5,146 nucleotides of DNA from Marinospirillum sp. (lineage in GTDB: Bacteria > Pseudomonadota > Gammaproteobacteria > Pseudomonadales > Halomonadaceae). The notes below the pieces were generated by a model. The model saw nothing but the letters and a program-made list of their open reading frames with translations. It was not told the origin of the DNA and made no database searches. Shown here one piece after another: positions 1-5,125 of this stretch (position 1 is its first letter; each line of letters starts with the position of its first letter). The position numbers and the translations under genes were made by a program. The stretch covers positions 1 through 5,146 of the forward strand of contig NZ_JACUUA010000222.1 of assembly GCF_014859565.1 (NCBI RefSeq), written 5' to 3'.

Positions 1-81
1 ATGGGTGCTGTTGTCACCAAAGATGTTCCACCTGGTGTTACGGTTATTGGTAATCCTGCTAACCTAATGGTACTCAAATGA
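1..81 (+). CDS. C-terminal end of a hexapeptide-repeat sugar acetyltransferase (PglD/NeuD-like), partial
   Basis: The first 26 codons, open from the window edge to a TGA at 79-81, encode the tail of a left-handed beta-helix acyltransferase. The segment GAVVTKDVPPGVTVIGNPA is the typical last coil of this superfamily, in which acetyl-CoA-dependent enzymes N- or O-acetylate nucleotide sugars in the cytoplasm. The ATG at position 1 is almost certainly internal, because it lies just before the conserved GAVVTKDVP motif and the rest of the beta-helix must be upstream. PglD/NeuD-type enzymes are commonly encoded beside DegT-family aminotransferases, and one lies at 2950-4104, which supports a sugar-biosynthesis role. 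The exact substrate cannot be told from this fragment. The superfamily call is secure; the PglD/NeuD subtype is inference. Confidence 0.85.
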   Translation: MGAVVTKDVPPGVTVIGNPANLMVLK

Positions 82-93
82 TTTTATGGAAGC

Positions 94-1182
94 ATGATGA
101 CTGAAGCGCATCTTGAAGCTGAGACGGGGTTACAGCCGCATTCCGAAGAGGTTTATCCTGATGCGGTGATCAAAGTCAGCCGGGATCAGTACAGTGCTTT
201 TGAAATTAAACGAATGGTTGAGGAAACCCAGGAGCTGATTTTAGCGCCGCCTTTTCAGCGTGAAAATGTGTGGAAGTACCCTCAGAAGCGTGAGCTGATC
301 GAAAGCCTTTTGATGGGTATTCCTATTCCTGTTATTTATGTATTTGAAGACGAGAACGGCATTAAACAGATGGTCGATGGCCGCCAGCGCACCAGTGCAA
401 TTATTGATTTTATGAACGGTAAGTTTGCTCTGGAAAAGCTGGGTATGCTTCCTGATTTTAATGGTTTTCGGTTCAAGGATTTGCCTCCTTTGTATCGCAG
501 TAAGCTGGAGCGTTACCAACTGCTGGTTTATGTGATAGAGCCTCCCACGCCTGAGCGGGTTAAGTATGATATTTTTGACCGGGTAAACCGAGGCGGAACC
601 CAGTTAAATAACCAGGAAATGCGAAATGCTTTGTACTCTGGTAAGGCCACTTCATTGTTAAAGAAGTTGCGTCATTTGCAGTCTTTTAAGCAGGCAACAG
701 GTGGTAGTATTCAACCCAAACGGATGAGAGACCAATATGTAATTTTGCGCTTTCTCGCCTTTTATTTACTGCGAACTGGGCGACTGGATTTTTCCTATAA
801 AAGCAATCTGGATGATTTTCTGGCTTTTGTGATGCGCTACTTGAACCAAGCTAATGTGGCACTATTGGACCATCTAACTGGGACTTTTGATATTGCAATG
901 CAGCGAGCTTATGCTCTGATGGGTGAGGATGCATTTCGTTTTCCAATCAAGAATACCCAGCGAAGACCTATTAACATGGCCTTGTTTGAAAGCCTGGCCT
1001 ACTTTTTTGCCATTTTACCGGGGAGTCAGCTTGTATCTGATGCTTCTCTCGTACAGGCTATTGACCGGTTGAAACAGGCGTTTGACGCCAGTGACTATTT
1101 CAGAAATCGTGTTGATGGTACACACAGTGTGAATTATCGTTTTTCTGAAGTTGAAAAATTGAAGGATGCACTGCAATGCTAA
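94..1182 (+). CDS. DUF262 domain protein (ParB/Srx-like fold), first gene of a putative defence cassette
   Basis: The protein has 362 residues. The N-terminal half is a clear DUF262 domain: PPFQRENVW at residues 52-60, RELIESLLMGIPIPVIYVF at 66-84, DGRQRTSAI at 95-103, and FDRVNRGGTQLNNQEMRNAL at 161-180. The DGxQR motif is the putative nucleotide-binding/catalytic signature, shared with the GmrS half of GmrSD type IV restriction enzymes. There is no C-terminal GmrD-like HNH (DUF1524) domain. The rest (about 190-362) is helical-looking and not recognised. The family is linked to NTP hydrolysis and nuclease systems; the activity here is inferred. ATG94 and ATG97 are both possible starts: the GGAAG at 88-92 sits 1 base before ATG94 and 4 before ATG97, so ATG97 may be the true start. 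The gene begins 12 bases after the acetyltransferase stop and overlaps the ATPase gene by 7 bases, implying co-expression. Confidence 0.9.
   Translation: MMTEAHLEAETGLQPHSEEVYPDAVIKVSRDQYSAFEIKRMVEETQELILAPPFQRENVWKYPQKRELIESLLMGIPIPVIYVFEDENGIKQMVDGRQRTSAIIDFMNGKFALEKLGMLPDFNGFRFKDLPPLYRSKLERYQLLVYVIEPPTPERVKYDIFDRVNRGGTQLNNQEMRNALYSGKATSLLKKLRHLQSFKQATGGSIQPKRMRDQYVILRFLAFYLLRTGRLDFSYKSNLDDFLAFVMRYLNQANVALLDHLTGTFDIAMQRAYALMGEDAFRFPIKNTQRRPINMALFESLAYFFAILPGSQLVSDASLVQAIDRLKQAFDASDYFRNRVDGTHSVNYRFSEVEKLKDALQC
1161..1166 (+). promoter_or_regulatory. Ribosome binding site of the ATPase gene
   Basis: GAAGGA lies inside the last codons of the DUF262 gene, 9 bases before the ATG at 1176. It supports that start, and thereby the 7-base overlap between the two genes. 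Confidence 0.6.
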
Positions 1183-2216
1183 AAAAAATCGATATTAAGG
1201 CCTTCAAGTGCATTGAAGAACAGGCTTTTGAATTACAGCCTCTTACCTTGGTAACAGGTACGAATGCTTCAGGGAAATCGACTTTACTGCAAGCTATCCT
1301 GGTTGCTTTGGCCGCCAAACCACAGAAGTACCTGAGTCATTTGGGTGAAGTGGTTAAACCCTATATGCCGTGGGAAGAGGTGTTGTGTCGCTCTTCAAAT
1401 GCCAGGGAGGTCGAAATAGGCCTGATTACAGTTAAGGGTGATGAGTTGCAAGCACGCATTTCTGAGAAAGGGGCTGGGGTTGTTTATGATTCCGGCGAGA
1501 TGCCTGCTTATGAAGAGACTTTGTTTTATCTGGCTGCTGATCGTAAGGGACCGGAAGAGCTGGTTCCTTTGAATAAAGAAATTTGCATCGGTCAGCAAGG
1601 CCAGTTTGCAGTGGGTTATTTTGAGCTGAATAAAGATAAGCCGATTGATAACTCTTTGCTGGTTAATCAGGCAGCAGCCAAGACTTTGAAGGCACAGTTG
1701 GCTTGGTGGCTCTCTAAAATTACTGGCGTGGAGTGTGAAGCCCGGACTGAGAAAGTGACCAGCACCAGTGTTCGGTTGAGTTTTAGTATGGGTGAGCTGG
1801 GCGAGGTGTCACCGCTTAATACCGGGGCGGGCAATAGTTATTTACTTAAGTTGCTGATTATGTGCTTGTCCGCACAACCTGGCCAGTTGCTGCTCATTGA
1901 GAATCCTGAAATTCACTTGCATCCTTGTGCCCAATCCAAGCTGGGTGAGTTCTTTGCCTTCTTGTCAGCCAGGGGTGTGCAATTGGTTGTTGAGACTCAT
2001 TGTGAGCACTTGATTAACAGAGTGCGCTATGAAGTTTATCAGCAAAGACTTGCGGCCAAGGATGTTGCGCTCTATTACAAGGCAGGTGTCCATCAGCCTT
2101 TTTTAGCCATGGGTATTTTGGCGAGTGGTCATTTTTGTGACCAGGCAGGTGAGCGGGTAAATTTCCCAACCGGTTTTTTTGATTCAACTTTAGGCGAGCT
2201 ATTGGAGATGGGGTGA
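1176..2216 (+). CDS. AAA/ABC-like ATPase of the DUF3696 type
   Basis: The 346-residue cytoplasmic ATPase opens with the SMC/RecF-like strand LKKIDIKAFKCIEEQAFEL and a Walker A motif GTNASGKST at residues 28-36. An ABC-signature-like NTGAGNSYLLKLL follows at 215-227. Walker B is LLLIENPEIHLHP at 238-250, and the H-loop region is ETHCEHLINRVR at 273-284. The last segment, VNFPTGFFDSTLGELLEMG (328-346), matches the ending typical of DUF3696 ATPases. The protein is too short for a TOPRIM nuclease domain, so it is not an OLD/GajA-type nuclease. Such ATPases usually act as oligomeric sensors or switches that control a partner effector. The start overlaps the DUF262 gene by 7 bases, with GAAGGA 9 bases upstream. 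The next gene starts at its stop codon. The family call is strong; a defence role is inferred from context. Confidence 0.93.
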   Translation: MLKKIDIKAFKCIEEQAFELQPLTLVTGTNASGKSTLLQAILVALAAKPQKYLSHLGEVVKPYMPWEEVLCRSSNAREVEIGLITVKGDELQARISEKGAGVVYDSGEMPAYEETLFYLAADRKGPEELVPLNKEICIGQQGQFAVGYFELNKDKPIDNSLLVNQAAAKTLKAQLAWWLSKITGVECEARTEKVTSTSVRLSFSMGELGEVSPLNTGAGNSYLLKLLIMCLSAQPGQLLLIENPEIHLHPCAQSKLGEFFAFLSARGVQLVVETHCEHLINRVRYEVYQQRLAAKDVALYYKAGVHQPFLAMGILASGHFCDQAGERVNFPTGFFDSTLGELLEMG

Positions 2217-2218
2217 TG
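2204..2218 (+). promoter_or_regulatory. Translational coupling site: RBS plus TGATG overlap
   Basis: GGAG at 2204-2207 lies 8 bases before ATG2216. The TGA of the ATPase gene (2214-2216) shares its last base with that ATG. This layout is typical of stop/restart translational coupling and decides in favour of ATG2216 over the GTG at 2213. Confidence 0.55.
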
Positions 2219-2929
2219 GATTACACTTTAGCCATGGAGAATGGGTTACTAAAAGTTTTCTATGATTTTAAGCAAGGCTTGGTTCAGGAAACCAGCACAG
2301 CAGTCATTCAGAACTTGCTGCGTATGTATCAACCACCCCACATTACCAGTGTTGCACAGCTTAAGGCAGTTGGTGTTGATGACCCTGCATTGTTCCAGCA
2401 GTTGGCGACTATGCAGTATATCAATCAAACAGCGGAAGAATTGGCGCCTCTGACCCGCTATAAGCTGGTGTTGAGTGAAGCTTCCGCTGTCTACCCTGCA
2501 GTTAAACTAGGTTCAGATGTGGTGAGTCAGGAGTTAGTTATGACCTTGAAGCCAGGTGATGATCGAACCAAAGCCCATGCGTGGTTGAAAGCTTTGCTGG
2601 ATAATGCACGTACGATAACTCTGGTTGATCGTTATTTATGTGTTGAGCAAACGGGCCGACTGAAAGCAAGTTCTCGCCAGTTTTTGCAGTTGCTCCCCAA
2701 GCGTTCTTTGTCGATCTTCTTTTCTGCTTATACAACCGCGCTGGCTTCAGAGGTGAAACAGATTTGCCATCAGTGGAAGGTGAAACAGGATAGCAGCCCT
2801 AGATACACCAGTGTTCATGACCGTTATCTGTTGATTGATGGTGAGTTGGAAGTCGTTGTGACCAGCGGTATTGAGTATCTATTCGATACCAGCAAAGAAT
2901 GTACGCTGCTGGTTCGAAAAATTAATTAA
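2216..2929 (+). CDS. PLD-like (degenerate HKD) protein, third gene of the cassette
   Basis: The protein has 237 residues from ATG2216; a GTG at 2213 in the same frame would give 238. ATG2216 is preferred because it makes a TGATG stop/start overlap with the ATPase gene and has GGAG (2204-2207) 8 bases upstream. The C-terminal half resembles a phospholipase D-like fold: ITLVDRYL at about 134-141, then HDRYLLIDG at 201-209 followed by VVVTSGIEYLF, and CTLLVR near the end. H201, R203 and D208 have the spacing of an HxKxxxxD motif, with Lys replaced by Arg. Only one such motif is visible, so an active enzyme would have to dimerise or be a non-catalytic, possibly nucleic-acid-binding version. The N-terminal part (about 1-110) is not recognised. 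Tight coupling to the ATPase suggests they act together. The PLD-like call is moderately sure; the function is not known. Confidence 0.75.
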   Translation: MDYTLAMENGLLKVFYDFKQGLVQETSTAVIQNLLRMYQPPHITSVAQLKAVGVDDPALFQQLATMQYINQTAEELAPLTRYKLVLSEASAVYPAVKLGSDVVSQELVMTLKPGDDRTKAHAWLKALLDNARTITLVDRYLCVEQTGRLKASSRQFLQLLPKRSLSIFFSAYTTALASEVKQICHQWKVKQDSSPRYTSVHDRYLLIDGELEVVVTSGIEYLFDTSKECTLLVRKIN

Positions 2930-2949
2930 GTTATTGGGTGTATGTTTAA

Positions 2950-4104
2950 ATGTTGAATGGACCCTTTTCTCCCTGGCCTTCGTTTACTGAAGAAGAGGCC
3001 AATGCTGTACGAAATGTTTTGCTTTCCAATAAGGTCAATTACTGGACGGGGCAGGAAGGCCGTGCGTTTGAGCGGGAGTTTGCTGCTTTTGCGGAAACTG
3101 AGTACGCGATTGCCCTGGCCAATGGCACGGTAGCTCTGGATTTGGCGTTCCAGGCCTTAGCTGTGGGTTCCGGTGATGAGGTGATCGTTACGTCTCGCAC
3201 CTTTTTGGCTTCGGTTTCCAGTATTGTCAATTCCGGTGCGGTACCGGTGTTTGCCGATGTAGACCGCGATTCACAGAATATCACTGCCGAAACCATCAAA
3301 GCTGTGCTAACCCCTCGAACTAAAGCGATTGTGTGTGTGCATCTGGCCGGTTGGCCTTGTGATATGGATAGTATTATGACGCTGGCGCAAGAGCGGGGTC
3401 TTTATGTGATTGAAGACTGCGCCCAGGCGCATGGCGCTCGTTACAAGGGGCGTTCAGTGGGTTCGATCGGGCATATCGGCTGCTGGTCTTTCTGTCAGGA
3501 TAAGATTATGACCACAGGTGGCGAAGGGGGTATGGTCACCACCAATGATCGAGCGCTCTGGTCAAAAATGTGGTCGTTTAAAGATCATGGCAAAAGCTGG
3601 GAGGCAGTTTATGAGCGTGAGCATCCCCCTGGTTTTCGTTGGCTGCATGAGTCCTTCGGTACTAATTGGCGAATGACAGAGATACAGGCGGTGATTGGGC
3701 GTATCCAGCTGAAGCGTATGCCGGAATGGCACAAAACCCGACTGCGTTATGCCCAGCAAATTTGGGAAACCGCCAAGCAACTGACTGGGTTAAGAATCCC
3801 GGAAGTGCCTGAAGAAATCGAGCACGCGGCTTATAAGTGCTATGTATTTGTTGAAGCTACTTCCGAGCAGCGTGACCGTATAATGCAGCAGATTAATGAG
3901 CGGGGTGTACCTTGTTTTTCAGGTTCCTGCTCAGAGGTCTATCTGGAAAAAGCCTTTGACAATACTGGTTTTCGCCCATCAGAGCGTTTATCGGTAGCTA
4001 AAGAGTTGGGAGAAACCAGTTTGATGTTTTTGGTGCACCCAACTTTGACTCAGGAAGAGATTGATAAAACCTGTCAGGTATTGGCTGCTGTCATGAAGGG
4101 ATAG
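2950..4104 (+). CDS. DegT/DnrJ/EryC1/StrS family PLP-dependent sugar aminotransferase
   Basis: This 384-residue cytoplasmic enzyme is full length for the family. It should transfer an amino group, usually from glutamate, to a keto nucleotide-sugar in surface polysaccharide or glycan biosynthesis. Visible landmarks are NYWTGQEGRAFEREFA (30-45), the cofactor-pocket segment ANGTVALDLAFQAL (57-70), and EDCAQAHGA (155-163) with D156 for the PLP ring nitrogen and Q159. SFCQDKIMTTGGEGG (180-194) carries the likely Schiff-base lysine K185 and S180, and GTNWRMTEIQAVIG (237-250) follows. The usual histidine-type residue before the lysine is replaced by the CQD sequence, within family variation. The gene starts 20 bases after the PLD-like gene; the RBS is weak (GGGTG at 2936-2940). 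It is the natural partner of the acetyltransferase ending at 81, from which the cassette separates it. The exact sugar cannot be named. Confidence 0.95.
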   Translation: MLNGPFSPWPSFTEEEANAVRNVLLSNKVNYWTGQEGRAFEREFAAFAETEYAIALANGTVALDLAFQALAVGSGDEVIVTSRTFLASVSSIVNSGAVPVFADVDRDSQNITAETIKAVLTPRTKAIVCVHLAGWPCDMDSIMTLAQERGLYVIEDCAQAHGARYKGRSVGSIGHIGCWSFCQDKIMTTGGEGGMVTTNDRALWSKMWSFKDHGKSWEAVYEREHPPGFRWLHESFGTNWRMTEIQAVIGRIQLKRMPEWHKTRLRYAQQIWETAKQLTGLRIPEVPEEIEHAAYKCYVFVEATSEQRDRIMQQINERGVPCFSGSCSEVYLEKAFDNTGFRPSERLSVAKELGETSLMFLVHPTLTQEEIDKTCQVLAAVMKG

Positions 4105-4111
4105 GCCTGCT

Positions 4112-4131
4112 ATGAAAAAGACCACCACTAA
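4112..4131 (+). repeat. Direct repeat copy 1 (MKKTTTK start)
   Basis: The 20 bases match 5072-5091 with one difference (G against A at the ninth base). Both copies begin at an ATG just behind the end of a longer gene. Similarity stops at both edges, so the shared segment is confined to these 20 bases. Confidence 0.8.
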
Positions 4132-4186
4132 GCTTCACCTGAAAATTGCCACTCTGGATCGTAGCCATAAACGTCTGGTGATCTAG
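4112..4186 (+). CDS. Short ORF (24 codons) with MKKTTTK start, hypothetical
   Basis: The ORF runs from ATG4112 to TAG4184-4186, 7 bases after the aminotransferase stop, and encodes a basic 24-residue peptide starting MKKTTTKLHLKIATL. There is no good ribosome binding site; only GAAGGG at 4095-4100 lies upstream, inside the previous gene's end. The first 20 bases are repeated 19/20 at 5072-5091, where another tiny ORF starts with the same seven residues. Beyond the TAG the same frame stays open for 41 more codons, to a TAA at 4310-4312, but that stretch is mostly the hairpin-rich element and is probably not coding. It could be a leader-like peptide, the broken 5' end of a gene, or chance. No function can be assigned. 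Confidence 0.35.
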   Translation: MKKTTTKLHLKIATLDRSHKRLVI

Positions 4187-4273
4187 GAGCTCTCAGTTGG
4201 AGCTCTCTCCGAGAGCGATTACTGCAAAATCGCGCAGAGGACTGCGCTACCACTTGAGTGCGCTCCTACGGAG
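4186..4273 (-). repeat. Hairpin-rich intergenic element, REP-like
   Basis: About 88 bases hold a nearly uninterrupted chain of inverted repeats. GAGCTC at 4187-4192 pairs with 4200-4205, within a 9-base direct repeat GGAGCTCTC at 4186-4194 and 4199-4207. GCTCT 4202-4206 pairs with AGAGC 4212-4216. GCGATT 4215-4220 pairs with AATCGC 4228-4233, and GCGCAG 4232-4237 with CTGCGC 4242-4247. CACT 4251-4254 pairs with AGTG 4257-4260, enclosed by GCGC at 4244-4247 and 4259-4262. CTCC 4263-4266 pairs with GGAG 4270-4273. Read on the minus strand it begins GTAGGAGCGCACTC, resembling the REP elements of Pseudomonas and relatives. No T-run follows on the + strand, so it is not a classical terminator, though it could slow 3' decay of the aminotransferase mRNA or block read-through. 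The REP assignment is inferred from appearance. Confidence 0.6.
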
Positions 4274-4320
4274 GTGGTTGCCAAGTGTTGGTTTGTTTCG
4301 GTGGGGTGGTAATAAGCAAT

Positions 4321-4378
4321 TTTTTGGCTGAAGAGTGGTCTATTGCGTTATAGTTGTAAAAGTACCAATAGCCAAAAA
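4321..4378 (+). promoter_or_regulatory. Inverted repeat and alternative hairpins before the 69-aa gene
   Basis: TTTTTGGCT at 4321-4329 is a perfect 9-base inverted repeat of AGCCAAAAA at 4370-4378, and the right arm runs into the ribosome binding site AAAAAGG (4374-4380). A competing stem joins TGG-T-CTATTG (4336-4345, one bulged T) to CAATAGCCA (4366-4374). The two stems share 4370-4374 and cannot form together. If this region is transcribed, either stem could mask the ribosome binding site. Pairing is seen in the sequence; a regulatory role is inference. Confidence 0.35.
4349..4354 (+). promoter_or_regulatory. Possible -10 element of a promoter for the 69-aa/DUF2335 pair
   Basis: TATAGT at 4349-4354 differs from the sigma70 -10 consensus in one base and lies 33 bases before the ATG at 4388. 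The best upstream -35 candidate, TTGGCT at 4324-4329, gives a spacer of 19 bases, longer than ideal. A separate promoter is plausible because the hairpin-rich element separates this pair from the sugar operon. Confidence 0.25.
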
Positions 4379-4387
4379 GGCATAGCT

Positions 4388-4597
4388 ATGAGTATGAAAA
4401 CTGCAGAGACCCGCAAGTATTTTGGTGTAATGCAAGGCCTGTCAAGTATCGGGCAAATTTGGCCTTCGGGTCAGTACGAAGAGTACCTTCCATCACAAAG
4501 TCAGCAGGTTCGCATTTCGCAGTATTGGAATGCGTCAGGCGAGTATTTGAAGCAAGCTGAAGCACAAGTAAAGGCAAATATTAAAGCACAAGGGTAA
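4388..4597 (+). CDS. Hypothetical 69-aa protein upstream of the DUF2335 gene
   Basis: I do not recognise this protein. ATG4388 is chosen because AAAAAGG (4374-4380) lies 7 bases upstream; the same frame extends back to a TTG at 4343, but that start has no good ribosome binding site. The protein begins MSMKTAETRKYFGVMQGL. It is rich in Gln, Ser and Tyr, has a central segment IGQIWPSGQYEEYLPSQSQQ, and ends in what looks like a charged helix (about 49-68). It has no signal peptide, membrane segment or cysteine. Its stop is 4 bases before the start of the DUF2335 gene, so the two are surely co-translated and may act together. The coding call rests on the ribosome binding site, the spacing, and an ordinary protein-like composition. 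Confidence 0.7.
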   Translation: MSMKTAETRKYFGVMQGLSSIGQIWPSGQYEEYLPSQSQQVRISQYWNASGEYLKQAEAQVKANIKAQG

Positions 4598-4601
4598 AAT
4601 T

Positions 4602-5075
4602 ATGGTCGATAAGGAAGTCGTTACCCCTGAACAGCAGCTTCACCAGCTGGCGACAAAGCTTCATCAAGGTCAACTGTCTGCCCAAGAACAGAGCCTTTTA
4701 GCTGAGCTACTTGATAATGAACCGGGTGAAGTACTGATGTCCGTTACACGCCAACAGCTTCATGTTGGTCCTTTACCGCCACCTGATCTACTCAATCAGT
4801 ATGATGATGCCACTCGCCAAACCATTTTGAGTATGGCTAGTAAAGAGCAGGCTCACGCGCATGATATGCAGCAAAAAAGCCTTCAAGGTGCTATAGCTAA
4901 AGATCGCCGAGGTCAGGTGATCGGTGGTGTTATTGCCGTTGCTGGTTTGGTTGCTGCAGCTGCCATAGCACCTTACAGCACTGTTGCTGCTGCGATTATT
5001 GGTAGCCTGGATTTATTCGGGATGGTCGCTTTGTTTGTTGCACCTCGTATTCTTGAGAAACGCTCCCAGTCATGA
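4602..5075 (+). CDS. DUF2335 family predicted membrane protein
   Basis: The protein has 157 residues. The central part carries the DUF2335 hallmark GPLPPPDLLNQYDDATRQTI at residues 56-75, followed by a Gln/His-rich helix with SMASKEQAHAHDMQQKSL (about 78-94). Two hydrophobic segments follow, about 106-123 and 127-147, giving a C-terminal membrane hairpin with a short basic tail. The N-terminal 50 residues are Gln/Leu-rich and probably helical or coiled. The family has no established function; its members are often found in accessory regions and prophage-like neighbourhoods. AGGG (4591-4594) lies 7 bases before ATG4602. The gene follows the 69-aa gene by 4 bases, and its TGA overlaps the ATG of a 17-codon ORF. 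Confidence 0.85.
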   Translation: MVDKEVVTPEQQLHQLATKLHQGQLSAQEQSLLAELLDNEPGEVLMSVTRQQLHVGPLPPPDLLNQYDDATRQTILSMASKEQAHAHDMQQKSLQGAIAKDRRGQVIGGVIAVAGLVAAAAIAPYSTVAAAIIGSLDLFGMVALFVAPRILEKRSQS

Positions 5076-5091
5076 AAAAAACCACCACTAA
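5072..5091 (+). repeat. Direct repeat copy 2 (MKKTTTK start)
   Basis: This copy matches 4112-4131 at 19 of 20 bases. The two copies are 960 bases apart and bracket the hairpin element, the 69-aa gene and the DUF2335 gene. Confidence 0.8.
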
Positions 5092-5125
5092 AGGTAAAGG
5101 CTCGGGTGATCGGGTTAAGCGCTGA
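5072..5125 (+). CDS. Short ORF (17 codons) with MKKTTTK start, hypothetical
   Basis: ATG5072 overlaps the DUF2335 stop (ATGA at 5072-5075) and the ORF ends at TGA 5123-5125. The peptide MKKTTTKGKGSGDRVKR is strongly basic. Its first seven residues and 19 of its first 20 bases match the start of the ORF at 4112. The overlapping start allows coupled translation, but the length is too short to call a gene with confidence. The probable terminator follows at once, so this would be the last frame of the transcript. Confidence 0.35.
   Translation: MKKTTTKGKGSGDRVKR

Noticed and set aside
1181..1188. Run of eight A at the start of the ATPase gene, as a programmed frameshift site joining the DUF262 and ATPase proteins.
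   Set aside because: The DUF262 stop codon (1180-1182) comes at or before the run, so ribosomes would terminate before slipping. A good ribosome binding site already explains independent initiation at 1176.
43..2937. GTTATTGG at 43-50 and again at 2930-2937, on either side of the three-gene cassette, as a possible target-site duplication.
   Set aside because: Only 8 bases match, the left copy lies inside the acetyltransferase coding sequence 44 bases from the cassette start, and there is no transposase or terminal inverted repeat. This is likely chance.
2942..2956. Five-codon frame starting at ATG2942 and overlapping the aminotransferase start, as a leader peptide.
   Set aside because: It is a chance-length frame and no attenuator structure accompanies it.
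3039..3780. Minus-strand open frames of 72-92 codons opposite the aminotransferase, the DUF262 gene, the ATPase gene and the PLD-like gene.
   Set aside because: They lie opposite well-recognised genes, have no recognisable domains or ribosome binding sites, and are shadows of the real coding strand.
4186..4273. Hairpin cluster as a CRISPR array or tRNA-like gene.
   Set aside because: The repeated units differ from each other and are adjoining with no unique spacers. No cloverleaf with an acceptor stem and TTC arm can be drawn.
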